NCBI GenBank assembly: GCA_963763305.1
Contig: CAVXNP010000001.1
Span: 930,001 to 994,000 of the forward strand
From: CAVXNP01 sp963763305
GTDB lineage: Bacteria > Pseudomonadota > Gammaproteobacteria > Xanthomonadales > Rhodanobacteraceae
Length of the DNA: 64,000 nt
Reading direction: 5' to 3'
Shown here: positions 50,785 to 58,175 of the stretch, piece after piece
How the letters are laid out: each line of letters opens with the position of its first letter
How positions within the stretch are numbered: the first letter of the stretch is position 1
The notes under the pieces: model-generated
Databases searched by the model: none
What the model saw: only the letters and a program-made list of their open reading frames with translations
Told to the model about the DNA's origin: nothing
Made by a program: the position numbers and the translations under genes

Positions 50785-50981
50785 GGGGCGAGGGATTAGG
50801 GGCGAGGGGCGAGTAGAGCTCGCGGGGACCGGGGACCGGGGACCGGGGACCGGGGACCGGGGAGCATGCGCCCGAGAGTTGTTCGGACAAGAGGCGAAGG
50901 CGGAGCAGGCACCCGGGGGCAGCCAGGCGTGACGAGCGGAGCTCTCGCCCCTCGCCCCTCGCCCCTCGCTTCTCCCCCTCG
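50785..50981. repeat. G-rich heptamer arrays (GGGGCGA and GGGGACC) between ilvE and a histidine kinase
   Basis: The left arm has GGGGCGA-type units (50787-50813), then five to six exact GGGGACC units (50824-50862). A unique stretch follows (about 50863-50938). The right arm carries the GGGGCGA array in reverse (CTCGCCC units, 50942-50981) and reaches the end of the convergent kinase gene. GAGCTC lies at the inner edge of both arms. Both unit types form four spaced G-tracts. The central stretch has no coding signal. Confidence 0.88.
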
Positions 50982-50983
50982 CC

Positions 50984-52267
50984 CTACCCAAACACGATCG
51001 TGGCGATGGCGCCATTTGTGTCGCTGCGGGGGCGCATCGAGACGTCCCAGCCGTAGAGTTCACACAATCGGCGCACGATGGCCAGACCCAGGCCGGCGCC
51101 GCTGCCGCCGGCGCCCTCGCCGCGCACGCCCCGCTGGAACAGGCGCTCGGCGTCCTCCGGCTTGATCCCGGGGCCGGTGTCGATCACTTCCACCCGCTCC
51201 TGCCCCACCACCACCTGGACGCTGCCGGCGAGGGTGTACTTGATGGCGTTGCCGATCAGGTTGGTCAGCGCCACCGACAACACCGAGGCAGGCGCGTTGA
51301 CGTAGACCGGCTCGCTGACCTCCAGCCCGATGTCCAGCGGCTTGTCGCGCATCTGCGGGCGCTGGCTGTCGATCACGTCGGCGGCCACCTTGGCCACCTC
51401 GGTGGTCTCGCCGCGGGTGGGACCGCGGCGCTCGGCGCGCGACAGCAGCAGCAACGCCTCGATCAGCTCGGTGGCCTGGCGCGAGGCGCGCTCGATGCGC
51501 TTGAGCCGCTCGCGCAGCTTGTCGGTGAGATCGGGCGAGCCCTGCAGCAACTCGGTGGTGCTGGCGATCACCGCCAGCGGCGTGCGCAGTTCGTGGCTGA
51601 CGTCCGAGTTGAACTCGCGATCGCGCTCGACCATGGCGGTCAGCCGGGCCGAGTACTCGTCCAGCGCCTGCGCCAGCTCGCCCACCTCGTCGTCGGCAAA
51701 GTGCGGCGCCAGCGGCTCGGCCTTGCCGTCGCGGCGGAAATTGCGCAGGCGCCGGGCCAGGTCGCTGACCGGTTTGAGCACCTTGCGTGACAACCAAAGG
51801 CCCAGTACCAGCGACAGCAGGCCGAACAGGAATACCGCGCCGATCACGCTGATCAGTAACTGCTGCTTGCCCAGTTCGTCTCGAGAGACGTCATAGCGCA
51901 GGAAGCTGTAGATCCCATCCTTGTGCTGCACCGCCAACTTGAAGTGGTGCACCTGCCCGTCGTCACCACGCTCGCTGATGTCGTGCACACCATTGCTGAG
52001 GCTCTGCCACGGAAGCGGCGCCTTGTAGATGGTGCGGTCGCTCCACGTCCACGCCTCGACAATGCTGAACCGGGGCTGCCGGTCAGGATGCTCATGCACT
52101 TGCCGGTTGAGATTGCCGACCTCGTCGATCAGGGTGGCGGTCACCAGCTGGTTCTCCACCCGCGTGCGGATGTTCAGTGCGGCGAACGCAAACAGCGCGC
52201 TGAGGCCGAAGCCGAACAGCGCGAAGGAGACGATCAGGCGGAACCGCAGCTTACGCCTGGATTGCAT
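50984..52267 (-). CDS. Membrane sensor histidine kinase
   Basis: The 427-residue kinase has two membrane helices (about 9-30 and 137-160) around a periplasmic sensor of about 105 residues. A HAMP domain (SRKVLKPVSDLARRLRNFRR) precedes the H box SDVSHELRTPLAVIA, the N box LTNLIGNAIKYT, the G1 box VEVIDTGPGIKPEDAERLF and the G2 box GAGLGLAIVRRLCE. It overlaps the regulator gene by 17 bases and must be its partner. The ligand is unknown. Confidence 0.9.
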   Translation of the reverse strand: MQSRRKLRFRLIVSFALFGFGLSALFAFAALNIRTRVENQLVTATLIDEVGNLNRQVHEHPDRQPRFSIVEAWTWSDRTIYKAPLPWQSLSNGVHDISERGDDGQVHHFKLAVQHKDGIYSFLRYDVSRDELGKQQLLISVIGAVFLFGLLSLVLGLWLSRKVLKPVSDLARRLRNFRRDGKAEPLAPHFADDEVGELAQALDEYSARLTAMVERDREFNSDVSHELRTPLAVIASTTELLQGSPDLTDKLRERLKRIERASRQATELIEALLLLSRAERRGPTRGETTEVAKVAADVIDSQRPQMRDKPLDIGLEVSEPVYVNAPASVLSVALTNLIGNAIKYTLAGSVQVVVGQERVEVIDTGPGIKPEDAERLFQRGVRGEGAGGSGAGLGLAIVRRLCELYGWDVSMRPRSDTNGAIATIVFG

Positions 52268-52937
52268 CCGGCTCGACCATGCGATAGCCGATACCGTGGC
52301 GCGTATGGATCAACGGCTTGCCGAACGGCTTGTCGATGGCCGCGCGCAGGCCGTGGATGTGCACCCGCAGCGAATCGCTGTCGGGCAGTTCCTCGCCCCA
52401 CACGCGCTGTTCCAGGTCCTGTCGGGTGACCACCGAGGGGCTGGCCTCCATCAGCGCCTGCAGCAGCTTCAGGCCGATCGGGTTGAGCTGGATCGACTTG
52501 CCCTCGCGGTTCACCGTCAGGGTGTCCAGGTTGTAGGTGAGGTCGGCCACCTTCAGCACGCGGCTCTGCGGGCCCTTGCCGCGGCGCGCCAGCACTTCCA
52601 GCCGGGCGGCCAGCTCCTGCAGGGCGAACGGCTTGGTCATGTAGTCGTCGGCGCCGGACTCGAAACCGGTCAGCTTCTGCTCCAGCGCATCGCGCGCGGT
52701 CAGCATCAGCACCGGGGTCTGTTTGTGCGCCTCGTGGCGCAGCTTGCGCGCCACGTCCAGCCCGTCCATGCCCGGCAGGGTCAGGTCCAGCACGATCACG
52801 TCGAAATCGTGCACCACCGCCAGGTGCAGCCCGGTCACGCCGTCGCCGGCGAAATCCACCACGTGGCCGCGGTCTTCCAGATAGTCGCCGATATTGGTGG
52901 CGATATCGCTGTTGTCTTCGATGACCAGAACGCGCAT
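52251..52937 (-). CDS. OmpR-family response regulator (ColR/RaxR-like)
   Basis: The 228-residue regulator's receiver starts MRVLVIEDNSDIATNIGDYL with phospho-Asp about 51 in VLDLTLPGMDG, LMLTARD, and Lys in DDYMTKPFALQEL. The winged-helix domain ends SDSLRVHIHGLRAAIDKPFG then IHTRHGIGYRM. The wording is very close to ColR/RaxR-type regulators of Xanthomonas, which respond to envelope stress or metals, but which of them it equals cannot be decided. AGGAG lies six bases before the ATG. A terminator-like hairpin and direct repeats lie upstream. Confidence 0.88.
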   Translation of the reverse strand: MRVLVIEDNSDIATNIGDYLEDRGHVVDFAGDGVTGLHLAVVHDFDVIVLDLTLPGMDGLDVARKLRHEAHKQTPVLMLTARDALEQKLTGFESGADDYMTKPFALQELAARLEVLARRGKGPQSRVLKVADLTYNLDTLTVNREGKSIQLNPIGLKLLQALMEASPSVVTRQDLEQRVWGEELPDSDSLRVHIHGLRAAIDKPFGKPLIHTRHGIGYRMVEPDAIQA

Positions 52938-53050
52938 TTGTTGCTCCTGCGCAGCCGGCGCACGGGCCGGCTGGTGCTGCAAGCTTAACAAGCTTGACGT
53001 GAGGGCGGCGCCGCCAGGCCTGCACCAGGCTGAACGATGCCCCGGGCAGG

Positions 53051-53096
53051 CAAGAAAAAGGCCCAGGGAGACGACTTTCGCCGCCACACCTGGGCC
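53051..53096 (-). terminator. Terminator-like hairpin in front of the ColR-like regulator (leader attenuator or end of a small RNA)
   Basis: On the minus strand GGCCCAGG pairs with CCTGGGCC around a 21-base loop, followed by TTTTTCTT. It is about 115 bases before the regulator ATG and about 110 bases after the start predicted from the TATAAC box at 53171-53176. It could end the rimB-rimK message, end a small RNA of about 110 bases, or attenuate the regulator operon. Confidence 0.7.
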
Positions 53097-53170
53097 CAAG
53101 TACTGCCCCGATACCATCACTCGCGACCACCGGCACCACGCACCGAAGGCCGCAAATAAACAGTGGGAGG

Positions 53171-53176
53171 GTTATA
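53171..53176 (-). promoter_or_regulatory. -10 box upstream of the hairpin and regulator
   Basis: TATAAC on the minus strand. No good -35 hexamer is found, but the 11-base direct repeats end ten bases upstream, as expected for a promoter activated by an OmpR-type regulator. Confidence 0.45.
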
Positions 53177-53186
53177 GGTGGCGCGA

Positions 53187-53230
53187 GGTTACGGCCCGGT
53201 TAACCCGCGCTCACGGGCCGGTTAACCCGC
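53187..53230. promoter_or_regulatory. Four direct repeats with 11-bp period, candidate regulator-binding site
   Basis: On the plus strand four consecutive 11-mers read GGTTACGGCCC, GGTTAACCCGC, GCTCACGGGCC and GGTTAACCCGC. One-turn spacing of direct repeats just upstream of a -10 box is typical of OmpR/PhoB-family sites, so autoregulation by the 52251-52937 product is plausible. The repeats overlap the last codons of rimK. Confidence 0.5.
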
Positions 53231-54150
53231 GCCGGGCGCGGCCCGCGGCGGCGAGTCGCCAGCTCGTCCAGGCGCGGTCCGGCCTGCGCCTGGAGCAGCT
53301 CGATGATGGCGCCGGCCACGTCCACCCCGGTCGCCGCCTCGATCCCTTCCAGGCCCGGCGAGGCGTTCACCTCCAGCAGCAGCGGCCCGCGATTGGAGCG
53401 CAACAGGTCCACGCCCGCCACGCCCAATCCCAGCGCCTGGGCCGCACGCACGGCGATACGCCGTTCCTCGGTACTGAGGATTGCCTTCCGGGCCTGGCCA
53501 CCGCGGTGCAGGTTGGCGCGAAACTCGCCCGCGCTGGCGTCGCGCTGCATCGCCGCGACCACCTTGTCGCCCACCACCAGGCAGCGCAGGTCGCTGCCGT
53601 TGGCCTCGCCGATGAACTCCTGCACCAGGAAGTTCGCATACAGCCCACGGAAGGCCTCGACCACGCTTTGCGAGGCACTGCGTTTCTCGGCCAGCACCAC
53701 GCCGGTGCCCTGGCTGCCCTCGTTGAGCTTGATCACGTGCGGCGGGTCGCCCAGCATCGCCAGCACGTCGTTGGTGTCGTCCGGGTTGTCGCCGAACACC
53801 GTCACCGGCATGTCCAGGCCTTCGGCGGCCAGGATCTGCAGGCAGCGCAGCTTGTCGCGCGCGCGCAACACCGCATCGGACGGATTGGGCGTGTACACCC
53901 CTGCCATTTCCAGCTGGCGCAATACCGCGGTGCCGTAGAAGGTGCTTGAGGTGCCGATCCGCGGGATCACGCAGTCGATGTCGCGTACCGGCTTGCCCTT
54001 GTAGCGGATGGCCACGTCGCCGGGAGCGATCCGCACGTAGCAACGCAGCGGATCGAGTACGCGCACGGTGTGGTCGCGCGCGCGCGCGGCCTCGACCAGG
54101 CGCCGGGTCGAGTACAGCCGCGTGTTGCGCGACAGGATGGCGATCTTCAT
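53200..54150 (-). CDS. rimK: RimK-type ATP-grasp glutamate ligase
   Basis: The 316-residue ATP-grasp enzyme adds glutamate residues to the C-terminus of ribosomal protein S6 in E. coli and Pseudomonas. It starts MKIAILSRNTRLYSTRRLVE and has PNPSDAVLRARDKLRCLQIL, VIKLNEGSQGTGVVLAE, FLVQEFIGEANGSDLRCLVV and GPLLLEVNASPGLEGIE (metal ligands). The C-terminus RPVSAG is coded inside the direct repeats. It overlaps rimB by four bases. Confidence 0.93.
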   Translation of the reverse strand: MKIAILSRNTRLYSTRRLVEAARARDHTVRVLDPLRCYVRIAPGDVAIRYKGKPVRDIDCVIPRIGTSSTFYGTAVLRQLEMAGVYTPNPSDAVLRARDKLRCLQILAAEGLDMPVTVFGDNPDDTNDVLAMLGDPPHVIKLNEGSQGTGVVLAEKRSASQSVVEAFRGLYANFLVQEFIGEANGSDLRCLVVGDKVVAAMQRDASAGEFRANLHRGGQARKAILSTEERRIAVRAAQALGLGVAGVDLLRSNRGPLLLEVNASPGLEGIEAATGVDVAGAIIELLQAQAGPRLDELATRRRGPRPARVNRPVSAG

Positions 54151-54602
54151 CGGAACTCCGGAGCGGACGGCAGCGGGCGTGGCTGCGTGTAGGAAAGCGC
54201 CGGGTCGACGGCGAAACGACCAGCCAGCGCGCTGCGACCGAGCAGCATGGGAAACAGCATATGCCCGCGATCGGTGAGGTTGATGTCGATATCCAGCGGG
54301 TGCACGCCCAGCAGTACCCCCGCGCGGATGAACCAGCGCGCGGTCCGACGGCCACCGGTATCGGTAACCACGCGGCGATCCACCGCCTGCGCCTCGCAGG
54401 GCTGGCCGATCGCGTGCCGGCGTCGCCCGGTGCTGACCATGAAGCGCACCCATTGCGCCCCGTCCCGCGTGAACGGTTCGAGGCTGTCCACATGCAGCGA
54501 GCTGGTACGGGCGCCGGTATCGAGCTTGGCCTTGAGCAGGCCGATGCCCAACTGGGGCAGCGCCAGGTACTCCCGCCAGCCGAGGGTGATCACGTCGGTC
54601 AT
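54147..54602 (-). CDS. rimB: RimB-like retropepsin-type protease
   Basis: The 151-residue protein of the small aspartyl-protease family is partnered with RimK. It reads MTDVITLGWREYLALPQLGI and has the active-site triplet in LKAKLDTGARTSSLHV, IDINLTDRGHMLFPMLLGR and AVDPALSYTQPRPL. In Pseudomonas RimB counteracts RimK by removing the added glutamates. A rimA gene, present in the Pseudomonas rimABK operon, is absent here. The four-base overlap with rimK shows coupling. The family has also been annotated as ATP-dependent zinc protease, which this sequence does not support directly. Confidence 0.82.
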   Translation of the reverse strand: MTDVITLGWREYLALPQLGIGLLKAKLDTGARTSSLHVDSLEPFTRDGAQWVRFMVSTGRRRHAIGQPCEAQAVDRRVVTDTGGRRTARWFIRAGVLLGVHPLDIDINLTDRGHMLFPMLLGRSALAGRFAVDPALSYTQPRPLPSAPEFR

Positions 54603-54655
54603 GCGGGTCCGGGAGCTTTGGTCGAGGAGGAACGGGCCGGCGCAAAGCAGGAGAC

Positions 54656-54729
54656 TGGAGCGGGTGAAGGGAATCGAACCCTCGTCAGTAGCTTGGGAAG
54701 CTACAGCTCTACCATTGAGCTACACCCGC
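54656..54729 (-). tRNA. tRNA-Gly (CCC)
   Basis: The 74-base cloverleaf is complete on the minus strand. The acceptor GCGGGTG pairs with CACCCGC, the D-arm is AGCTC-AATGGTA-GAGC, and the anticodon stem GTAGC/GCTAC encloses the loop TTCCCAA (anticodon CCC). The T arm has TTCGATT, and the encoded CCA follows discriminator T. Confidence 0.95.
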
Positions 54730-54939
54730 GTTCGGCGCGGATGGTAACCCGGGAGCGAGGTATTTTGGAATCGTCCGGTCGTGCCCGCTGAACCGCAGAT
54801 GGCCGCCGACTGAACCGGAAGCCACCGTGGCACCGCCGGGAGGCTATCCCGTCGACCGGCCATCGCATAATCGGTAGCGTCATCGTCCGGGCGCCTGCCG
54901 CGTTGCCGGACCAACGCCCGGGCTCCGAGGAGAACCGCC

Positions 54940-57126
54940 ATGGCCGATCCATCCGCACCGTCGCTCGCCTGGTTGCACCGCTGGCGCACGCTGGCGGCAG
55001 CCGCATTCCTGGGAATGGCTGGACTGGCGCATGCGCAGGCGACACCCGACGACCCGCCCGACCGGGTCGCCCGGCTGTCCTACGTGGCCGGCGATGTCGG
55101 CCTGCTCCCGGCCGGCGCGCAGGACTGGAGCGATGCCGGGGTGAATCGCCCGCTGACCGAGGGTGACCGGCTCGCCGCCGCCCCGGATGCACGGGCCGAA
55201 CTGGAACTCGATGGAGCGGTGCTGCGCATCGACGGCAGCACAGACGTCGGTTTCCTCAGGCTGGACGACGCGCTGGCCCAGGTCGAGCTGACCCAGGGCA
55301 CGCTGGCCATCACCGTGCGCCGTCTGGACGCCGGGCAGAGCTATGAGATCGACACCCCCACGCTGGCGCTCGTGCTGGACCAGCCCGGAAGCTTCCGGAT
55401 CGACGTCGATGCCGACGGCACCGGCACGCGGGTCACCGCGCGCGCCGGCGCCGCCACGGCGTATGGCGAGCAGGGCGCCGAACGGCGGCTGGTCGCCGGG
55501 CGCAGCTACCGCTTCGACGACGCCAGCCTGAACACCGTGGTGCTGACGGACCTGGCCGGCGACGATGCATTCGATGCCTGGAGCGCCGATCGCGACCGGC
55601 GCTATCAGGTGTCAAGCAGTGGCCAGTACGTTTCCGAGGACGTGATCGGCTACCAGGATCTGGACCGCTATGGCGATTGGCGCAGCGATCCGGACTACGG
55701 CCGCGTGTGGTATCCGCGGGACGTGGCCGGCGACTGGGCTCCCTACCGCGAGGGCCACTGGTCCTACATCCGTCCCTGGGGCTGGACCTGGGTGGACGAC
55801 TCGCCCTGGGGCTTTGCGCCCTACCACTACGGGCGCTGGGCCTTCGTGCGCGATCGCTGGTGCTGGGTACCCGGTCCGGTGGCGATCCGGCCGGTCTACG
55901 CACCGGCGCTGGTGGTGTTCATCGGCGGCAGCGGCTGGAACCTCTCGCCCGGAAACGCGCCGGTCGGCTGGTTCCCGCTCGGACCGGGGGAAATCTACGA
56001 CCCCTGGTACGGCGGCAGCTTCAACTACTTCACCCGCATCAACGTGACCAACATCCGCTTCTCGCGGCATCACCATCACGACCATGACGACATGGAGCGC
56101 CGGCTGCACCGCCACTACGACCGCCACCGCCGCGGCCTGCCGCCGCCGGTTCGCGCCGAACGCTATGCACATCACGATGCGCGCGGCGTGACCGCGGTCT
56201 CCGCGAGCCGCTTCGCCGAGGCCCGCCCGGTCGGCCGCAGCCGCCTGCAGCTGGCACCGCGCCAACTGCACGATGCGCCCGCACTGGGCCGGATGCCGGC
56301 GCCGCGTCCCGCCCACCGCGGCGCGGGCGCGCCGGACCGCACCGGGCACCGCGTGGCCGCGGCGGGGTTCGAACGCGCGGTGATCACGCGTCACGCGCCA
56401 CCGGTCGTGCCGGGCATGCGGCGGGTCACCTTCGCGCAGCCGCGAGCGGGTCGGCCGCGCGCGATCAGTGCGGACCCACGACCGGCTCCCGCCCGCCAGG
56501 CTCGAGCCGGCCAGACCAGCGCCATGCAGGATCGATGGTCCCGATCGCGCCCGGCACTGCCGGAGGTGACTGCGCGCGGCCAGGAGTTGCCCGATCCACG
56601 AACGACCGGCGCGCTTCGCTCGGCGCGCTTCGCCCCACGCGTAGCTGACCGCGCAGCGGCGCGAGCGGCCCCCCGGATCCCGGATACGGCCGGACCCCGC
56701 AGCAGCACGCAGCCGGGGACCGGCTTCATCGACGCGTCCGTGGGGCGGCCGCGGCCACCACGAACCATCACCCGCTCCGACCGTCCGTTTGCGTCGGCAG
56801 CGCGCGCAGCCGACGCGCGTCCACGCTTTGCGCGACACGCCGAGGCCATGCCGCCGCCGGCACGGGCAGCGCAACCGGCGCTGCGGCCCGCCCGTCCGCA
56901 GCCGCGCTTCGAAGGCGCGCATCCTCGCGCTGCGCCAGCGCAAGCCGGTGTCTACCAGGCGCGCCGCCAGGCACCGCCCTCCCCGCGCCAGCTGGCGACG
57001 CCCCGCGCCAGGCCGGCACCGGTGCGCACCGAGGCGGCGCATGCCACCCGGGCCGCTGCGGCGAGCCCGCAGGCGTCGCGGCATCGATCGCCCAGGCAGC
57101 TTGACCGGCAGCGCGAGGACCGCTAG
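54940..57126 (+). CDS. Secreted FecR-like/DUF6600 protein with Arg/Pro-rich tail
   Basis: The 728-residue protein has a signal region ending LAHAQA. A FecR-like barrel (about 40-200: VARLSYVAGDVGLLPAG; LELDGAVLRIDGSTDVGFLR; YEIDTPTLALVLDQPGSFRI) is followed by a Trp/Tyr-rich block (about 230-380: YGDWRSDPDYGRVWYP; GHWSYIRPWGWTWVDDSPWG; APYHYGRWAFVRDRWCWVPG) typical of DUF6600. The last about 330 residues are low-complexity Arg/Pro/Ala with His runs. Such proteins are exported and may bind wall or surface polymers; the role is unknown. The start has GAGGAG ten bases upstream. Confidence 0.85.
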   Translation: MADPSAPSLAWLHRWRTLAAAAFLGMAGLAHAQATPDDPPDRVARLSYVAGDVGLLPAGAQDWSDAGVNRPLTEGDRLAAAPDARAELELDGAVLRIDGSTDVGFLRLDDALAQVELTQGTLAITVRRLDAGQSYEIDTPTLALVLDQPGSFRIDVDADGTGTRVTARAGAATAYGEQGAERRLVAGRSYRFDDASLNTVVLTDLAGDDAFDAWSADRDRRYQVSSSGQYVSEDVIGYQDLDRYGDWRSDPDYGRVWYPRDVAGDWAPYREGHWSYIRPWGWTWVDDSPWGFAPYHYGRWAFVRDRWCWVPGPVAIRPVYAPALVVFIGGSGWNLSPGNAPVGWFPLGPGEIYDPWYGGSFNYFTRINVTNIRFSRHHHHDHDDMERRLHRHYDRHRRGLPPPVRAERYAHHDARGVTAVSASRFAEARPVGRSRLQLAPRQLHDAPALGRMPAPRPAHRGAGAPDRTGHRVAAAGFERAVITRHAPPVVPGMRRVTFAQPRAGRPRAISADPRPAPARQARAGQTSAMQDRWSRSRPALPEVTARGQELPDPRTTGALRSARFAPRVADRAAARAAPRIPDTAGPRSSTQPGTGFIDASVGRPRPPRTITRSDRPFASAARAADARPRFARHAEAMPPPARAAQPALRPARPQPRFEGAHPRAAPAQAGVYQARRQAPPSPRQLATPRARPAPVRTEAAHATRAAAASPQASRHRSPRQLDRQREDR

Positions 57127-57187
57127 CCACGCCGGGTCACGCAAGCGCGCCGGCCCTGCGGGATCGGTGTGCGCAGCCACCTGGCGC

Positions 57188-57193
57188 TACAAT
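57188..57193 (+). promoter_or_regulatory. -10-like TACAAT upstream of trmB
   Basis: TACAAT in GCGCTACAATG context, about 110 bases before trmB, in a 179-base gap with nothing else recognisable. Confidence 0.35.
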
Positions 57194-57305
57194 GACGGCA
57201 GGTGGCCCTCGGTCGCCTGCCGTTCCGCCGATGCCAAGCGCCCCGTAGCCGGGTGCTGCCGGCCGCGCCCCTTGCAAGACGCCCGACGACCACCCGACGA
57301 CCACC

Positions 57306-58016
57306 ATGACCGACGACGTACACGACGCCGCCCCGATCCCTGAACACATGCGTCGCATCCGCAGCTTCGTGCTGCGCGAGGGCCGCATGACGCCGGCCCA
57401 GCAACGGGCCTTCGACGCGTGGTGGGAGCGCTTCGGCATCGATTACCACGGCGACGTGCGCGACCTCGACATGCTGTTCGGCCGGCAGGCTCCCCGCGTG
57501 CTCGAGATCGGCTTCGGCAACGGCGAGGCGCTGGCCTGGGCCAGCGAGCACGATCCGGCACGCGACTACATCGGGGTGGAAGTGCACGGCCCCGGCGTGG
57601 GCCGCCTGATGAACGCCCTGGCCGCGCGCGATGCGCGCAACGTGCGCATCTACAAGCACGATGCGGTCGAAGTGCTGCAGCACGAGATCGCTCCGGCTTC
57701 GCTGGCCGAGGTGCGCATCTGGTTCCCCGACCCGTGGCACAAGAAGCGCCACCACAAGCGCCGCATCGTCCAGCCGGAGTTCGTGCAGCTGCTGGCCTCG
57801 CGGATGGCGCCGCATGGCCTGCTCCACCTGGCCACCGACTGGGCGCCCTATGCCGAACACATGCTGCAGGTGATGGAGGACGCGCCCGGCTGGCACAACC
57901 AGGCCGGCACAGGCCAGTACGCGGCCAAGCCGGAATGGCGCATCGAGACCCACTTCGAGCGTCGCGGGCTGCGCCTGGGCCACGGGGTACACGACCTGCT
58001 CTTCCGCCGCGACTGA
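57306..58016 (+). CDS. trmB: tRNA (guanine46-N7)-methyltransferase
   Basis: The 236-residue methyltransferase uses S-adenosylmethionine to modify G46 of tRNAs. It has LRTGRM-like IRSFVLREGRMTPAQQRAFD at the start, the SAM-binding loop VLEIGFGNGEALAWA, YIGVEVHGPGVGRLMN, the catalytic motif IWFPDPWHKKRHHKRRIV and the C-terminal ETHFERRGLRLGHGVHDLLF. Confidence 0.96.
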   Translation: MTDDVHDAAPIPEHMRRIRSFVLREGRMTPAQQRAFDAWWERFGIDYHGDVRDLDMLFGRQAPRVLEIGFGNGEALAWASEHDPARDYIGVEVHGPGVGRLMNALAARDARNVRIYKHDAVEVLQHEIAPASLAEVRIWFPDPWHKKRHHKRRIVQPEFVQLLASRMAPHGLLHLATDWAPYAEHMLQVMEDAPGWHNQAGTGQYAAKPEWRIETHFERRGLRLGHGVHDLLFRRD

Positions 58017-58175
58017 GACCGGTGCCAGCGGCCGCTGCCATGCGCGCGGGTTTCACCCTGCCGGTCAGGCAGGCCGCTTATACTCTCGAAAAACAGGGAC
58101 GAGTCGCCGCAGCGTGAGGCATCCACTGCACAACGGTATCGAGCATGTTCCGCGGTTCCCCGGGGACGCCGGCTA

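Noticed and set aside
50824..50862. Short tandem GGGGACC units as a coding repeat domain
   Set aside because: They lie between two stop codons of convergent genes and no frame with a start signal covers them.
54656..54729. tRNA-Gly as an integration site of a mobile element
   Set aside because: No integrase, no repeated tRNA 3' end and no change of composition is seen on either side.
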